Source: Xestospongia bergquistia (Eukaryota > Porifera > Demospongiae > Haplosclerida > Petrosiidae). Taken from it: 64,000 bases of DNA. A program made the translations under genes and the position numbers. Shown here one piece after another: positions 34,612-45,460 of the stretch. The notes under the pieces are model-generated. The model saw nothing but the letters and a program-made list of their open reading frames with translations. It was not told the DNA's origin and did no database searches. Each line of letters opens with the position of its first letter. The stretch's first letter is position 1. The stretch spans positions 1,242,501 through 1,306,500 of the forward strand of contig OZ014413.1 of the NCBI GenBank assembly GCA_963965975.1, in the 5' to 3' direction.

Positions 34612-35153
34612 GATAGCAGTTTCTTACTAGTACTCATATAGAAGGAAATGTTGATGGTTCTGTTTTGCTGAAGGTAAGAATTATTCATTGCTAATGTGTA
34701 TTGGCCTGGGTTTACTTCTTTAGTGTTATTCATAGCTGAGAATGTCCATGAATGACATTAGTCATTTAATAAGAACTTCCAAACATGTCAACATGATTCT
34801 TAATTATAAACATATTCAATGTAGTAGCATGTGAAAATCAGAAATCAACAGTATATATGTTAGTAACAAACCATGTACACTGAAGGGCATCTTAGGGACA
34901 AGAGGAACTTGCAATGCAACAGTACATATTAATGACACAAACATCATAGTAATATCATTGTGTATTCTGGCTAGCAATATAAAATAACCATGGTATATGA
35001 GCTGTTATATATGTTGCCAAATGAACTATTACTACAGGTATTATATACTTGTTTTAAGGAATCATGATAGAATATAATAAAGAGAATATATAATGAGGAT
35101 TAATGTTTGAATGGTAATTTATGGGCACAATTGGTTTCAAAATGTGCAGATGA

Positions 35154-35195
35154 TGAAGAGTGCTCGATGTCTAAAACGACATCGAGCACTCTTCA
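35154..35195. repeat. Perfect 18-bp stem hairpin
   Basis: Arms 35154-35171 and 35178-35195 are exactly complementary around the loop taaaac; stem core gagtgctcgatgtc. Absent from the paired copy at about 35745, so it appears inserted. Confidence 0.85.
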
Positions 35196-35217
35196 ACAGA
35201 CTTAGATACTTCAGTAT

Positions 35218-35221
<4 letters not shown>

Positions 35222-35250
<29 letters not shown>
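35222..35250. repeat. TA microsatellite
   Basis: Uninterrupted (TA)n of about 28 bases within the duplicated non-coding block. Confidence 0.9.
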
Positions 35251-35254
<4 letters not shown>

Positions 35255-36221
35255 AGCCATGTATATAACCTGTCATTAAACTAGTCATTGCTTAAGTGTA
35301 GTGTTAAGTTTTACATACACTGTATATATAAAGTTCATGTCCATGAATGATATTAGTTATTTAATAAGAAGTTCCAAATATGTCAACATGATTCTTAATT
35401 ATAATCATATTCAATGTAGTAGCACGTGAAAATCACAAATCAACAGTATATATGTTAGCAACAAATCATGTGCATGCACTGAAGTCCATCTTAGAGACAA
35501 GAGGAGCTTGCAATGCAACAGTACATGTTAATGACACAAAGATCATAATATTATCATTGTGTACTCTGGTCAGCAATATAAAATAAATGTGGTATACAAG
35601 CTGTTATATATGTTGCCGAATGAACTATTACCACAGGTATTACTTTTTTAAAGGAATCATGATAGAATACATATAATAAAGTGGATATATGAATTAATGT
35701 TTGCATGGTAATTTTAGCGGCACAATTGGTTTCAAAATATACAGATGATGCACGGAACAGACCAATAGATATTACAAGATGTTAAAATCACTACCATTAA
35801 TTGATCATTTTCCATGTATAATCTCAAAACTGATTGGACCAATATGGAATCAGGAGATCATGGAACAATGTAATATATATATATAAAATATATAAAATTA
35901 TTGAGCCATGTAACCCGTTATTAAACTAGTCATTGCTTAAATGTAGCATTATATTTTACATACACTGTATGTATAAAGTTCATGCACCATACTATATTGC
36001 GTTAATTGTAATCAACTATTGCATTTGTTCCAATTTACCTTATTTATAAGGTTAGTGTTCAAACATGTACACTCTCCAGCAGCTGTTACTTGAACCTTGT
36101 CACGTGATATTACTTCCACTTACTAAAGCATTTAACTAATTTGCATAATTAATAGTTAATTAATTATTATTTGTCAAATTGGAGTTATATTGAAATAATT
36201 AAAAAATGCATGATACATGCT

Positions 36222-36299
36222 TCAATATTTGGACTATAAGTAAAATATTTATAATATTTTACTTATAGTCCAAATATTGAAAAAAAAAAAAAAAAAAAA
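36222..36299. repeat. Perfect 28-bp hairpin followed by poly(A)
   Basis: Arms 36222-36249 and 36253-36280 are exact inverse complements around a three-base loop (tat); a run of about 19 A follows. Could be a small foldback element, or a transcript end with a retroposed tail. Confidence 0.85.
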
Positions 36300-36379
36300 G
36301 CAATTAAAAGAATTAAAAGCAATTCATTTTTAAATGAAAGGAGATAGATTTGTAGACTTTTACAAAAATATTTGTATAG

Positions 36380-36930
36380 ATAGTTTACTCTCAGTCACTT
36401 GAAAATCAAATGGAGATGTATTCATTAAGAGGTAGGCGTCGAAATTCACACTTACTAAACATGTATAATATAACATGACATCATTATATAATACACATGA
36501 CATTACATTACAAAACACATGAAAAACAAAATGTTTCCGACAAAATGTATAAAATAATAAAGATGAGATACAATAACAAGAATAGTCCAACATAAAATAA
36601 TAAAAAACAAATGAAAAGTTCATTTATAGATCAACACAGAATATATCAGAAGTTCCACCAGAACTACAAGACAGTTTTCCTCCGTTGACCTATTATTATA
36701 TTTACAAATATATTAAGCACTTCTTATTATTAATCTAGGGACAAGAATTGAGGTGATGATAATTACTAAAATGTGTATTTTGTGTCTCATATCATCTTTT
36801 TCACCTTTCTGCAGAAGCCCAAATTGAGAATATATACCAAAGCTAATTTGAAAGAAAGCCATGCATCCAAAAACAATAAGAAATATTGTCCATATATTAT
36901 AATAAGGTGGTGGTTCAATTAATATACTCT
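36380..36930 (-). pseudogene. TMEM272-like membrane-protein pseudogene
   Basis: The - strand shows the last exon of the TMEM272-like family: FLIVFGCMAFFQISFGIYS (36820-36880), ILVIIITSILV, NGGKLSCSSGGTSD (36645-36690) and a final helix (FSFVFYYFMLDYSCY). A stop replaces the conserved CCDAVPMYF stretch (VDL then stop then MNF), and the loop before NGGKLSC does not stay in frame. No upstream exon is recognisable. Confidence 0.7.
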
Positions 36931-36950
36931 CACATATAATATTATCATTG

Positions 36951-38115
36951 TTGGTTGATTTAATGAATATTAATTATTTGATGCTAAAAAGCAAACACCA
37001 TTTTGTTTTGATCACTAATGTGCTATAGGATAGATTGCAATGCACACAACAATCATACATGTAGGCACTGTACAAATACTATAATATTTTAAGTCATAGA
37101 TCTGATGCCATTGAAACTACAAACGAGTCACACTCAAACATTACTATTATATATATGCTTATCTTATGCAATGAAAATGTGCTTGAATTCATGTATATAA
37201 TTATAAAATGTTAGTAACAATGCTCATACATTAGACACAATGTGTTTAATATGGCATACAATAAAGTTGGGAGTTTCTTTACCACGTTATTCATGTTTTT
37301 AAGAAAAAAGATTATTTGAGCTTTATGAACGTGATAAAATATATTCTGAAAAAAGTACAGAACATTTCGACCAAAGAGGTGAAAGGTTGTCCCTTCTGGG
37401 ACAACCTTTCACCTCTTAGCCCAATTACTAACTGTAAACAATCATGCATTGCTATAAATAGCGTGACTTTTTTGCCTAGTTTCATACAGCTGATGAAGGC
37501 CTTTGGCCAAATCGATCTGTACTTTTTTCAGAATATATTTTATCACGTTCATAAAGCTCAAATAATCTTTTTTCTTAAAAACATGGCATACAGTATATAC
37601 ACACAACTTCACAATGTACATGCATATGCAAAGTTTTCTGTCTGTCTGGATCCTTTTGAATGTGATATACTAAGTTTGTCTAAGAAAAAATAGAAAAGAG
37701 AAACCAATAACTATATACTATGTGATCTCACAGATATACTAGTCTTCATTAAGTACAGTTATCATATAAAGTCATTTGTTTTCAAAACAATAAATGTTTT
37801 CTTTTAAAATTAAACAGGATAGATGTAAAGATCAAATCTTCATAAAAGCATCGATATTGTGCCTATAATATAGACATATATAATGCCTCCCTACACTAAT
37901 ATATACCACCATCTCTAATTGAGTCACATTCAAGGAGAAATCCGTCCAAATTTTGTTACTGAAACTCACCAAGATATCTCTAATAAGATGCATTACCACA
38001 GCCATTATATAATACATCATCAAACTCGATTGGCCAATGTATTTGCAATTTAGTATGCATTGTTGTACAATTATATTTGTTAGTTGACACAGTTGTTATA
38101 GTTGTGTTTTGTAGC
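36951..38115. repeat. Segmental duplication, left copy
   Basis: Matches 42121-42960 nearly base for base from ttggttgatttaa to gttgtgttttgtagcaatga, except that this copy contains the foldback element at 37.3 kb. The two copies flank the 38.1-42.1 kb segment with SH3 remnant, GH45 fragment, phosphatase 6 and phosphatase fragment. No gene of its own. Confidence 0.9.
37261..37585. mobile_element. Foldback transposable element with nested hairpin
   Basis: Terminal arms 37292-37360 and 37517-37585 are exact 69-bp inverse complements starting catgtttttaagaaaaaag. Inside lies a second perfect hairpin, 37374-37393 with 37398-37417, loop ttct. The sequence atggcataca occurs on both sides (37251-37260 and 37583-37592), and the paralogous segment at 42421-42440 has it once, uninterrupted: the empty site. 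About 30 unpaired bases (37261-37291) lie left of the arm. No transposase; non-autonomous. Confidence 0.88.
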
Positions 38116-38464
38116 AATGAGATAATAGTTTAGCACTGAAGAACTTATTAAACATTCCAACATGGAAATTAAAATAATAAGCTAATTACTCTTATTAAAC
38201 TAATTAGATATTAATAATTTGTTTTTAAAGCAGCTTGTATTTTTAAATTACACAATTGGCTGAGTCTATAACAATATACTCTAATATCAGGTAGTGGTTC
38301 TGAATTACTTTCAATATTTCTGTGAGAGTTCATTATTAATAAATTGATGTCCTGGGATAGTTTGTATAACACCACTGTATGGGTTGCAAACAGTATTTAG
38401 ATTGATGGCAAACATTACCATTCCCTCCCCTCCCCTCTGGAATCCATCCTCCTCTTTCTCTCTC

Positions 38465-38646
38465 TCCTCTAGATGATGTTAGCTTCAAATCAAGCGTACA
38501 CAAGTACTAATCATTTTGAGAGAAAGGAAGATGAAGTAAACCTAACAATTTAGAAATAGAGATCATAAATCACAAATTACTATAATTTTGTAGGACCTAA
38601 CATTTATTGTGGTGGAGTGTATTATTATCATAAGACCCACAGAGGT
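38465..38646 (+). pseudogene. Decayed SH3-gene exons 2 and 3 (module copy 3)
   Basis: Third decayed copy of SH3 exons 2 and 3, preceded from 38115 by the same flank as at 21.6 and 24.9 kb. The reading frame is interrupted in the second piece region (ggtggagtgt for ggggagcgt) and no further exon follows. Confidence 0.8.
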
Positions 38647-38794
38647 ATGATCAACAACACTCTGGTATATTATGAGTACTGTACATAGTGTTAGTTAGAA
38701 AAACAGCTTGTAAATATGATAAATTGCCACACCCAGTAAACATAATATTTCATATTAATTTATTTACAATGTCACAATTATAAAAACAATTATA

Positions 38795-39255
38795 TTAACT
38801 ATGTAGTGGAAGTTGGCTTGGAGCAGTCCATTGCTATGGTTGTTTGACATTGACTTTCCAACTTTAAGCTTATTTGTGCACTAGTTAACGCATAATCATC
38901 TTTTGACTTGATTCCTGTTACCTGGTAGAGTGATTTAGGGCACTGCACCTGCTTAAAGTTTATTTGATAGTTGTGGTGGTAATGTTGCTCTAATTCTGCC
39001 TTATAACTGTAGACCAGTGTTTGCACAGCAAAGGTATGATTTTGTTTTGCCTTATTCACAAGTGCATCACAACCATTGAGATCAAGTACGTCACCTCCAT
39101 AGCAGTTTCCATTTGGTGTTCATGCATGGAAGTCACCTGAGTACTATGGAGCATTGCAGTGACCACCACTACAAACTTGACCAGATTTGCAATCAGATGA
39201 ACAACATCATAGATTCCAAATCCACCAGCTCCAATGAGAATGTCAACAACAACTA
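38795..39255 (-). pseudogene. GH45 core fragment (module copy 3)
   Basis: Same end points as the fragments at 22.2 and 25.5 kb: from the ILIGAGGFGIYD region to DCSKPTSTT plus stop. The C-terminal 86 codons are open (NKAKQNHTFAVQTLVY), but a one-base deletion near CSSD and an in-frame stop before YSGDF break it. Confidence 0.8.
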
Positions 39256-39474
39256 GCAAAAAATAAACTTAAATACAAACACAAGGACAATTTAAATGTT
39301 AACAAAAGATATATAAAATAAGAGCATTTTTAAATAACACAGAACATTGATACAAAATGAATTGATCTAATAAGAAGTAATTAACACAATTATAAAATAC
39401 ATTAATCAAATTAATACTAGTCTATACTTAGTTTACCACACATTAGGAATAGTTAGAAATAAATAAAGGGTCAA

Positions 39475-41046
39475 TTAAGTTGACAAAGAAACATTCTCAT
39501 AAATAGCAGGTTTTATAGAATTACTTTTATCTTTACTATTAGTCTCTACATATTGTTGTATAGTATGATAAATAAAACGATATTGGTCTTCAGTTTGTAC
39601 CATACCAGAACGATGAGTACGTAGTAGTTGAATGGTACGTTGGATGTCAATCTCACATTCCCAACCTTGATACTCAATAAGTTTGATAATGATATCAATA
39701 GCAATGTATGTTCCAGTACGACCAATTCCAGCACTGCAATGGACCACTAGGGGACCTGGTGTGTGACCAGCATCAACTAACTCTTTCATTTTGAGGTTAA
39801 TGTTTTCCCTAAAGGTCAAAATGTCTTGAGGATTATTGTGTACACCATAATCAGGCCAAGCTTTGAATTGGTATTGAAAAACGTCTCGACTGTCATTGAG
39901 AACAAAATGGCGAACAACAAAGCAAGGATGGACAACTTCATTGAGACAGGTAATTTTAACTCTTCCAAACAAAAGGGACTCCTTATGATCAGGCCAGTAA
40001 TGAGCACACTTATCACGACCTCTCTCCACTTTATTTGTGATCATGACTATAATCATGCTCTTTTCCTGCCACACCATTGACCAAAAGTCACTGATAGTGG
40101 TTGGAAGACAACCTTGTGTAGCAATGTAGGAATATTTAGAATTAAGTACCTCACCACTGATGTAATTAGCATTGATATATGTGTTATCTGAGGGATCAAG
40201 GTCTTTAAGAATCACACGAGTATGGTCAAATGGAAGAATATTCCAGAATCGATTTTTGGGATGGTTCTCAGGTTTACCCCCTTCTTTACGACTGTAGAGA
40301 TTATGAGTACCATTGTCTTGTATTTGCTGGTATTCATCTTCAAATCCTGTTATTCCAAAATGTTTATCATTTGGTTTAGATAATTCTGACACACGTTCTC
40401 CAATTTTGTGAGGCAAAAAGGATGTACAACAAAATGGCATCTGAAGATCTACAACACGTCCATCACTCTCAACTATATTATTTTTTTCATAATACTCAAC
40501 AAGCTCAGGCAATGTGTTAAACTGTGGTCCATTAGATATATAGAATTTATTGTCAACATGCTGAATCATAATATGAGATATCTTATCCATGACACGTGTT
40601 GTTAGGACAAAGTTTCCTGGGCTATGAGTTGATGTGCGAACCAAGTAACTACCATTTTGACCTTTTGATAATAACAGTATCTCGGCATCGTGTCCATACA
40701 CCTCCCCATGAAACCAACGTTGACTGGTAATTTCCTCATTTTGAATAGGTTGAGTTAGTATGATAACTGTCCCATTTTTTTCTCGTAGTTGACCTGGGTT
40801 CTCTACATAGTATTGGACCAGTTCAGTCAATGTAGCAAACTCCTCTCCACTAAGGCAGTCATAACAATCTCCTCTGTGTTGTATTCGAACATGAGTAACT
40901 CCTTGTTTCACTTTTACAGACAACGTGTAATCTCCAGGAATGCTCTGACTTGGGCGTACAATAAAACTGCCTTCTATTCCTTTCTTCATCAACACATCTT
41001 CAGCTTCTTGTCCAGAGATAGAATGAAAGATATTTCTTGTAGCCAT
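39475..41046 (-). CDS. SHP-type phosphatase (SH2-SH2-PTP), paralogue 6
   Basis: Single exon, 523 aa, ATG at 41046. N-SH2 [12 protein letters not shown]2 [21 protein letters not shown] (catalytic Asp kept, His after it replaced by Tyr), [12 protein letters not shown], tail AIYENVSLST. The PTP entry reads [13 protein letters not shown] with Trp for the usual Lys beside the recognition loop. Otherwise nearly the same as paralogues 1-3. The third full module (SH3 remnant, GH45 fragment, phosphatase), displaced about 13 kb from the second. Probably active. Confidence 0.94.
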   Translation of the reverse strand: MATRNIFHSISGQEAEDVLMKKGIEGSFIVRPSQSIPGDYTLSVKVKQGVTHVRIQHRGDCYDCLSGEEFATLTELVQYYVENPGQLREKNGTVIILTQPIQNEEITSQRWFHGEVYGHDAEILLLSKGQNGSYLVRTSTHSPGNFVLTTRVMDKISHIMIQHVDNKFYISNGPQFNTLPELVEYYEKNNIVESDGRVVDLQMPFCCTSFLPHKIGERVSELSKPNDKHFGITGFEDEYQQIQDNGTHNLYSRKEGGKPENHPKNRFWNILPFDHTRVILKDLDPSDNTYINANYISGEVLNSKYSYIATQGCLPTTISDFWSMVWQEKSMIIVMITNKVERGRDKCAHYWPDHKESLLFGRVKITCLNEVVHPCFVVRHFVLNDSRDVFQYQFKAWPDYGVHNNPQDILTFRENINLKMKELVDAGHTPGPLVVHCSAGIGRTGTYIAIDIIIKLIEYQGWECEIDIQRTIQLLRTHRSGMVQTEDQYRFIYHTIQQYVETNSKDKSNSIKPAIYENVSLST

Positions 41047-41422
41047 TAATGAAAGTGTAACTGATGCTTGAATATACTGTAATCAAAAGCAGTTTTAACC
41101 TTTTCTATGGTGGTGTGTGGTCAACATTATTCATCTTGAGAGCATTGGCCATGAAAGTGAGGTGTCTGTAAATTGTGTGCTTCCCTGAGGACATTCATAG
41201 TCCAACTGCAAGCACAGAGTTGAATATGAATTATGTACATTCATTTTTAATAGAGGAGAGAGACATACCCATGAGGTCATGTACAAGTTTATTTTTAAAC
41301 ATCTAAAATTTTAAACAAAATGTTATAGACTTTAGATGCTATCTCACAGAATGAGGATAAAAAGGACACATTCTAGAAACTATTCTCATTTACAGTGGTA
41401 GCCAAACTACTCAGCAATGTGA
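41047..41422. other. Repeated block upstream of phosphatase 6
   Basis: Third copy of the block seen at 27785 and 30640, again followed by paralogue-4-type sequence. No gene. Confidence 0.6.
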
Positions 41423-42115
41423 TTAATTGTCAAATGATGAAGCTTGTTGCATATTCCCATTAATAGCCCCAGCTCCTTCAAGGCTTGTATCAGCACACTT
41501 TTGTTTAGCTTCAACATAATGCAATATAGAGTAGTAAACAAGTCTATATTGATTGTCAGTCTGTACCATACCAGAGCAATGTTTTAAGCGAATACTGCTT
41601 TGTATATCAATTTCATGCTCCCAACCCTCCCAACCCTCCAATTTCATGCTCCCAACCCTGATATTCAATGAGTATGATTATAATATCCCCATGACATTGA
41701 CAACACAATACAATAATTGTATAATACAATGACAGTCCCAAGTACCAGTACAACCAATTCCTGAACTGCAATGTACTACTACAGGGACCAGGATTGAGGC
41801 CTGCCTCCTTCAATTCTTTTGCTTTTTAAGATTGACCTCATCCATTAGACCTAACATCAATCCAGGATCTTGAGATACACCATGCTCTCGCCAAACCTTA
41901 AACTGATACTGATAAACACATCGTTCTTCAAAGTCATACTGTATAAGAAAATATCATAAAATAAAATGTGGATTGAAAGTTTCATTTATAACTTTGACAA
42001 AAATGCTGCCATAAAGTGCTGGTTCATGAGGACCAGGCCAATAGCGAGTACACTTATTACGTCCTCTTTTATCTTTCCTTTTCTATCTCATTTGTTAGCA
42101 TGACAATCACCTGAA
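41423..42115 (-). pseudogene. Degraded C-terminal fragment of a paralogue-4-type phosphatase
   Basis: Covers the same region as 28092-28850 but heavily damaged: a short internal duplication of the GWEHEID segment (41620-41665), an insertion of unrelated sequence replacing IIKLI codons (about 41685-41735), loss of the VVHCSSG frame, and further frameshifts to 42115, where homology ends inside the VIVML stretch and the right copy of the segmental duplication begins. Confidence 0.85.
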
Positions 42116-42120
42116 AAAAA

Positions 42121-42960
42121 ATGTTGGTTGATTTAACGTATATTAATTATTTGATGCTAAAAAGCAAACACCATTTTGTTTTGATCACTAATATGCTATT
42201 GGATAGATTCCAATGCAAACAACAATCATACATGCAAGCACTGTACAAATACTATAATATTTTAAGTCATAGATCTGATGCCATTGAAACTACAAACGAG
42301 TCACACTCAAACGTTACTATTATATATATGTTTATCTTATGCAATGAAAATGTGCTTGAATTCATGTATATAATTATAAAACGCTAGTAACAATACTCAT
42401 ACATTAGACACAATGTGTTTAATATGGCATACAATATATACACACAACTTCACAATGTACATGCATATGCAAAGTTTCTGTCTGTCTGGATCCTTTTGAA
42501 TGTGATATACTAAGTCTGTCTAAGAAAAAATAGAAAAGAGAAACCAATAACTATATACTATGTGATCTCACAGATATACTAGTCTTCATTAAGTACAGTT
42601 ATCATATAAAGTCATTTGTTTTCAAAACAATAAAATGCTTTCTTTTAAAATTAAACAGGATAGATGTAGAGATCAAGCCTTCATAAAAGCATCGATATTG
42701 TGCCTAATATAGACATATATAATGCCTCCCTACACTAATATATACCACCATCTCTCATTGAGTCACCTTCAAGGAGAAATCCCTCTGAATTTTGTTATTG
42801 AAACTAACCAAGATATCTCTAATAAGATGCATTACCACAGCCATTATATAATACATCATCAAACTCGATTGGCCAATGTATTTGCAATTTAGTATGTATT
42901 GTTGTACAATTATTTGTTAGTTGACACAGTTGTTATAGTTGTGTTTTGTAGCAATGAACC
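42121..42960. repeat. Segmental duplication, right copy (empty site for the foldback element)
   Basis: Right copy of 36951-38115 without the foldback element. At 42422-42440 the sequence runs straight through atggcatacaatatatacacac. The short open frame at 42121-42387 is also in the left copy but has no protein-like features. Confidence 0.9.
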
Positions 42961-43264
42961 AACCTACCAAGTCCATAATGCAATCATTAAAGGTAATAGT
43001 TTGAGAGTTTCTTGAGATATAATTCCCAAACAAGAATACAGTATTAGTAGAAAGAAAAAAACACATGAAATAAGTGAAAGTTTATTAAGTTACTTATTTA
43101 ATAAAGCAATTCTATTAATTGTCAAAAGTGTATATATTTTTGAACCAGATATGAAATAGACACACATGACAAGGCACCATATTATCTTATTCTAATGTCA
43201 CATGACACTACGATATATATTATAGTAACATGTTTGTTAACTGCATTTGCAACAAAACAACGTA
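42961..43264. other. 3' flank of the first TMEM272-like gene
   Basis: A+T-rich sequence after the segmental duplication; no gene or repeat supported. Confidence 0.5.
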
Positions 43265-45460
43265 TTAGGCTTTGGTCACAGGACCGAAAACTAAATAAAG
43301 AAGAAAAAACAATAATTTAAGTAAAAAAGCAATAACTACTAGACAATATATTAATATTAAGAAAACAAATGTAAAGTACATAGGTACAGCATCACAGCAC
43401 AACTTAGGATCACCACCAGCACTGCAAGACTGTTTCCCTCCATTAACCCATTTTCTGTAGGCACCAAATGTCAAATAATTTCCTACAATTATCCAAAGGA
43501 AAAGAATTGAGGTGATCATCATTTCACACTTGCATCCAGCCTTTATTTCTTCTTTGAAGGGTTCATCATCACCAAGATCTATATTTCTTCCACAGAGACA
43601 CATTTTGATAATACCAAATGTTGTTTGAAGTAAACCCACACATCCAAAAATGATAAGAAATATTGGTATTAAATTTTTAACTCGAATAGTACACTTGTCA
43701 AAATATACTGATCCTATAAAAATGAAATGTAACTGATAAACCTCTTTCCAAACAAAATAAAATGATAGCAAATTTAGATTAGTATTGTGTTTATTATTCA
43801 TTTAATTTACCAATTATAATTGCAGTTATTGGCAGAGCAGCCCAGGTGATATAACAACAACTAATTATAGCTAGATAATCAAGACACATAATGAAACACC
43901 AAAACAATGCAACTTACGGCATGGTTTACGGAACAATTTCCAAAGCACACCAGACTTAGATACTGGTTTGCTGTCATTGCAAGCTGTACTTTCTTGGATA
44001 GCCGCCCCCTGATTATTTTTAGGATAATTACTACTGAATTCTTTCATATCTTTCATATAAAATTTCTCATGTGGTGATGGGGCTATAATTGATAATTAAA
44101 AAGACAAAGGTGATAAAATGTGGAATAAATATCCTTGCAAAGATAATGTTCTGATTATTTATATATCTATATTATAAGGCATTATAATTTGATATAATCT
44201 GGACACTCAGCACATCCCATACCTCAATAAGTCAATTCATAAGCTACATTTCCCAAGACATTGACAACACAATAATTGTATAATACAATGACAGTCCCAA
44301 AATATCAATGTTTTTCAAAACTATTAAAGAATTATCTTAACAAGAAACTTTAAAATAAACATGCATATAATCTACAGGTAATTATAATAAGGTAATAGCT
44401 CATTTAATACATTCTCACGTAGTACACTTGATAAACTACTTATTGTTGCATGATTTAACTTAAAAACTACACACCATACTGTTTTAATTACTAATGTACT
44501 GTATTTTTAAGTTAAGTCCACAGTACATTAGTAATCAAACTGTTTTGATAACTAATGTACTACTGATTTAACATTGAAACTACACCTCACACTGTTTTGA
44601 TTACTAATGTACTATGGATTTAACTTTGAAACTACACCTCACACTGTTTTGATTACTAATGTACTATGGATTTAACTTTGAAACTACACCTCACACTGTT
44701 TTGATTACTAATGTACTATAGATTTAACTTTGAAACTACACCTCACACTGTTTTGATTACTAATGTACTATGGATTTAACTTTGAAACTACACCTCACAC
44801 TGTTTTGATTACTAATGTACTATAGATTTAACTTTGAAACTACACCTCACACTGTTTTGATTACTAATGTACTATGGATTTAACTTTGAAACTACACCTC
44901 ACACTGTTTTGATTACTAATGTACTATAGATTTAACTTTAAAACTACACCTCACACTGTTTTGATTATTGATGATAATAATTACGTTAAAATAAACATGT
45001 ATGTAATTTACAGGTAATTATATAATAAGGCAATGTTTTATTTAATATATTCTCACATAGTACACTATAAAAACTTACGGAACCAAAGGCAGACATCCAA
45101 TTCTACTTCATAATTTTATATTCTGTTTTGAAGTTTTCCAAAAATATTCCACTCCAATTCTATTTTCCGTAACGAAGTGAAGCACAGAGCATGAGCACTG
45201 CGAGTCATCTCTTAGAATAGAGCAAAGTGGCATGTTTCCAGTTAGTGTGGGGTATAGGATTTTTGTTTTTAACTATTCCATCAAAGGATAGAAAATAGAA
45301 TTGGAATTTTTTGGAAAAATTAAAAGTAGAGTATAAAATTACAAAGTAAAAATGTATGGCTGCCTTTGACTTCCGTCCTTTAAAGAGTGATGACCTATGT
45401 TTGTTGTATATATTTCTCACCTGGCTTCATAGTTTCAACATAACGTGGAGGCTCCATCAT
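43265..45460 (-). CDS. TMEM272-like four-helix membrane protein, gene 1
   Basis: Four exons: 45421-45460, 43918-44082, 43811-43870, 43265-43713; all introns in phase 1, total 238 codons (237 aa). The ATG at 45460 opens MMEPPRYVETMKP, with a PPxY motif that WW domains (for example of NEDD4-family ligases) bind. Exon 2 is polar; exon 3 is helix 1 (CCYITWAALPITAIIIG). Exon 4 opens SVYFDKC and holds helix 2 (IPIFLIIFGCVGLLQTTFGI), helix 3 (ILFLWIIVGNYLTF), an outside loop with WVNGGKQSCSAGG and LCCDAVP, and helix 4. This pattern fits TMEM272-like proteins, whose function is unknown. The first intron holds a 52-bp tandem repeat and an inserted TIR element. Homology to TMEM272 is from pattern memory, not a search. 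Confidence 0.75.
44480..44968. repeat. Intronic tandem repeat, period 52 bp, about 8 copies
   Basis: Unit starting tacacctcacactgttttg recurs every 52 bases from 44581. From the third unit the copies alternate tatgg and tatag, giving a 104-bp higher-order period. At 44486-44540 an inverted piece (attactaatgtactgt against acagtacattagtaat) forms a hairpin with the same motif. Confidence 0.92.
45077..45376. mobile_element. 300-bp terminal-inverted-repeat element, copy 1
   Basis: Ends acggaaccaaaggcagacat and, inverted, acggaagtcaaaggcagccat. Shares end-to-end similarity with 53590-53861, including tctcttagaatagagc and gtttccagttag. No coding capacity; MITE-like. Lies in the first intron of TMEM272-like gene 1. 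Confidence 0.8.

Larger units (their letters stand above)
34741..35640. repeat. Non-coding direct duplication, about 300 bp x 2
   Basis: About 34741-35040 and 35336-35640 are near copies (shared aatgacattagt, gtagtagca..gtgaaaatca, gagcttgcaatgcaac-like stretches), and the following 200 bases also pair (35105-35150 with 35700-35745). No open frame. The first copy has the hairpin at 35154, the second does not. Confidence 0.8.

Noticed and set aside
36360-36623. 87-codon hydrophobic frame as a separate membrane gene
   Set aside because: It aligns with the end of the TMEM272-like last exon after a stop and with no upstream exons, so it is part of a pseudogene.
37316-37693. 125-codon open frame over the foldback element
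   Set aside because: It crosses both inverted arms and the nested hairpin and runs into unrelated flank; no protein-like pattern.
44480-44968. Regularly spaced repeats that might suggest a CRISPR array
   Set aside because: The 52-bp units are head to tail with no unique spacers, inside an intron of a eukaryotic gene.
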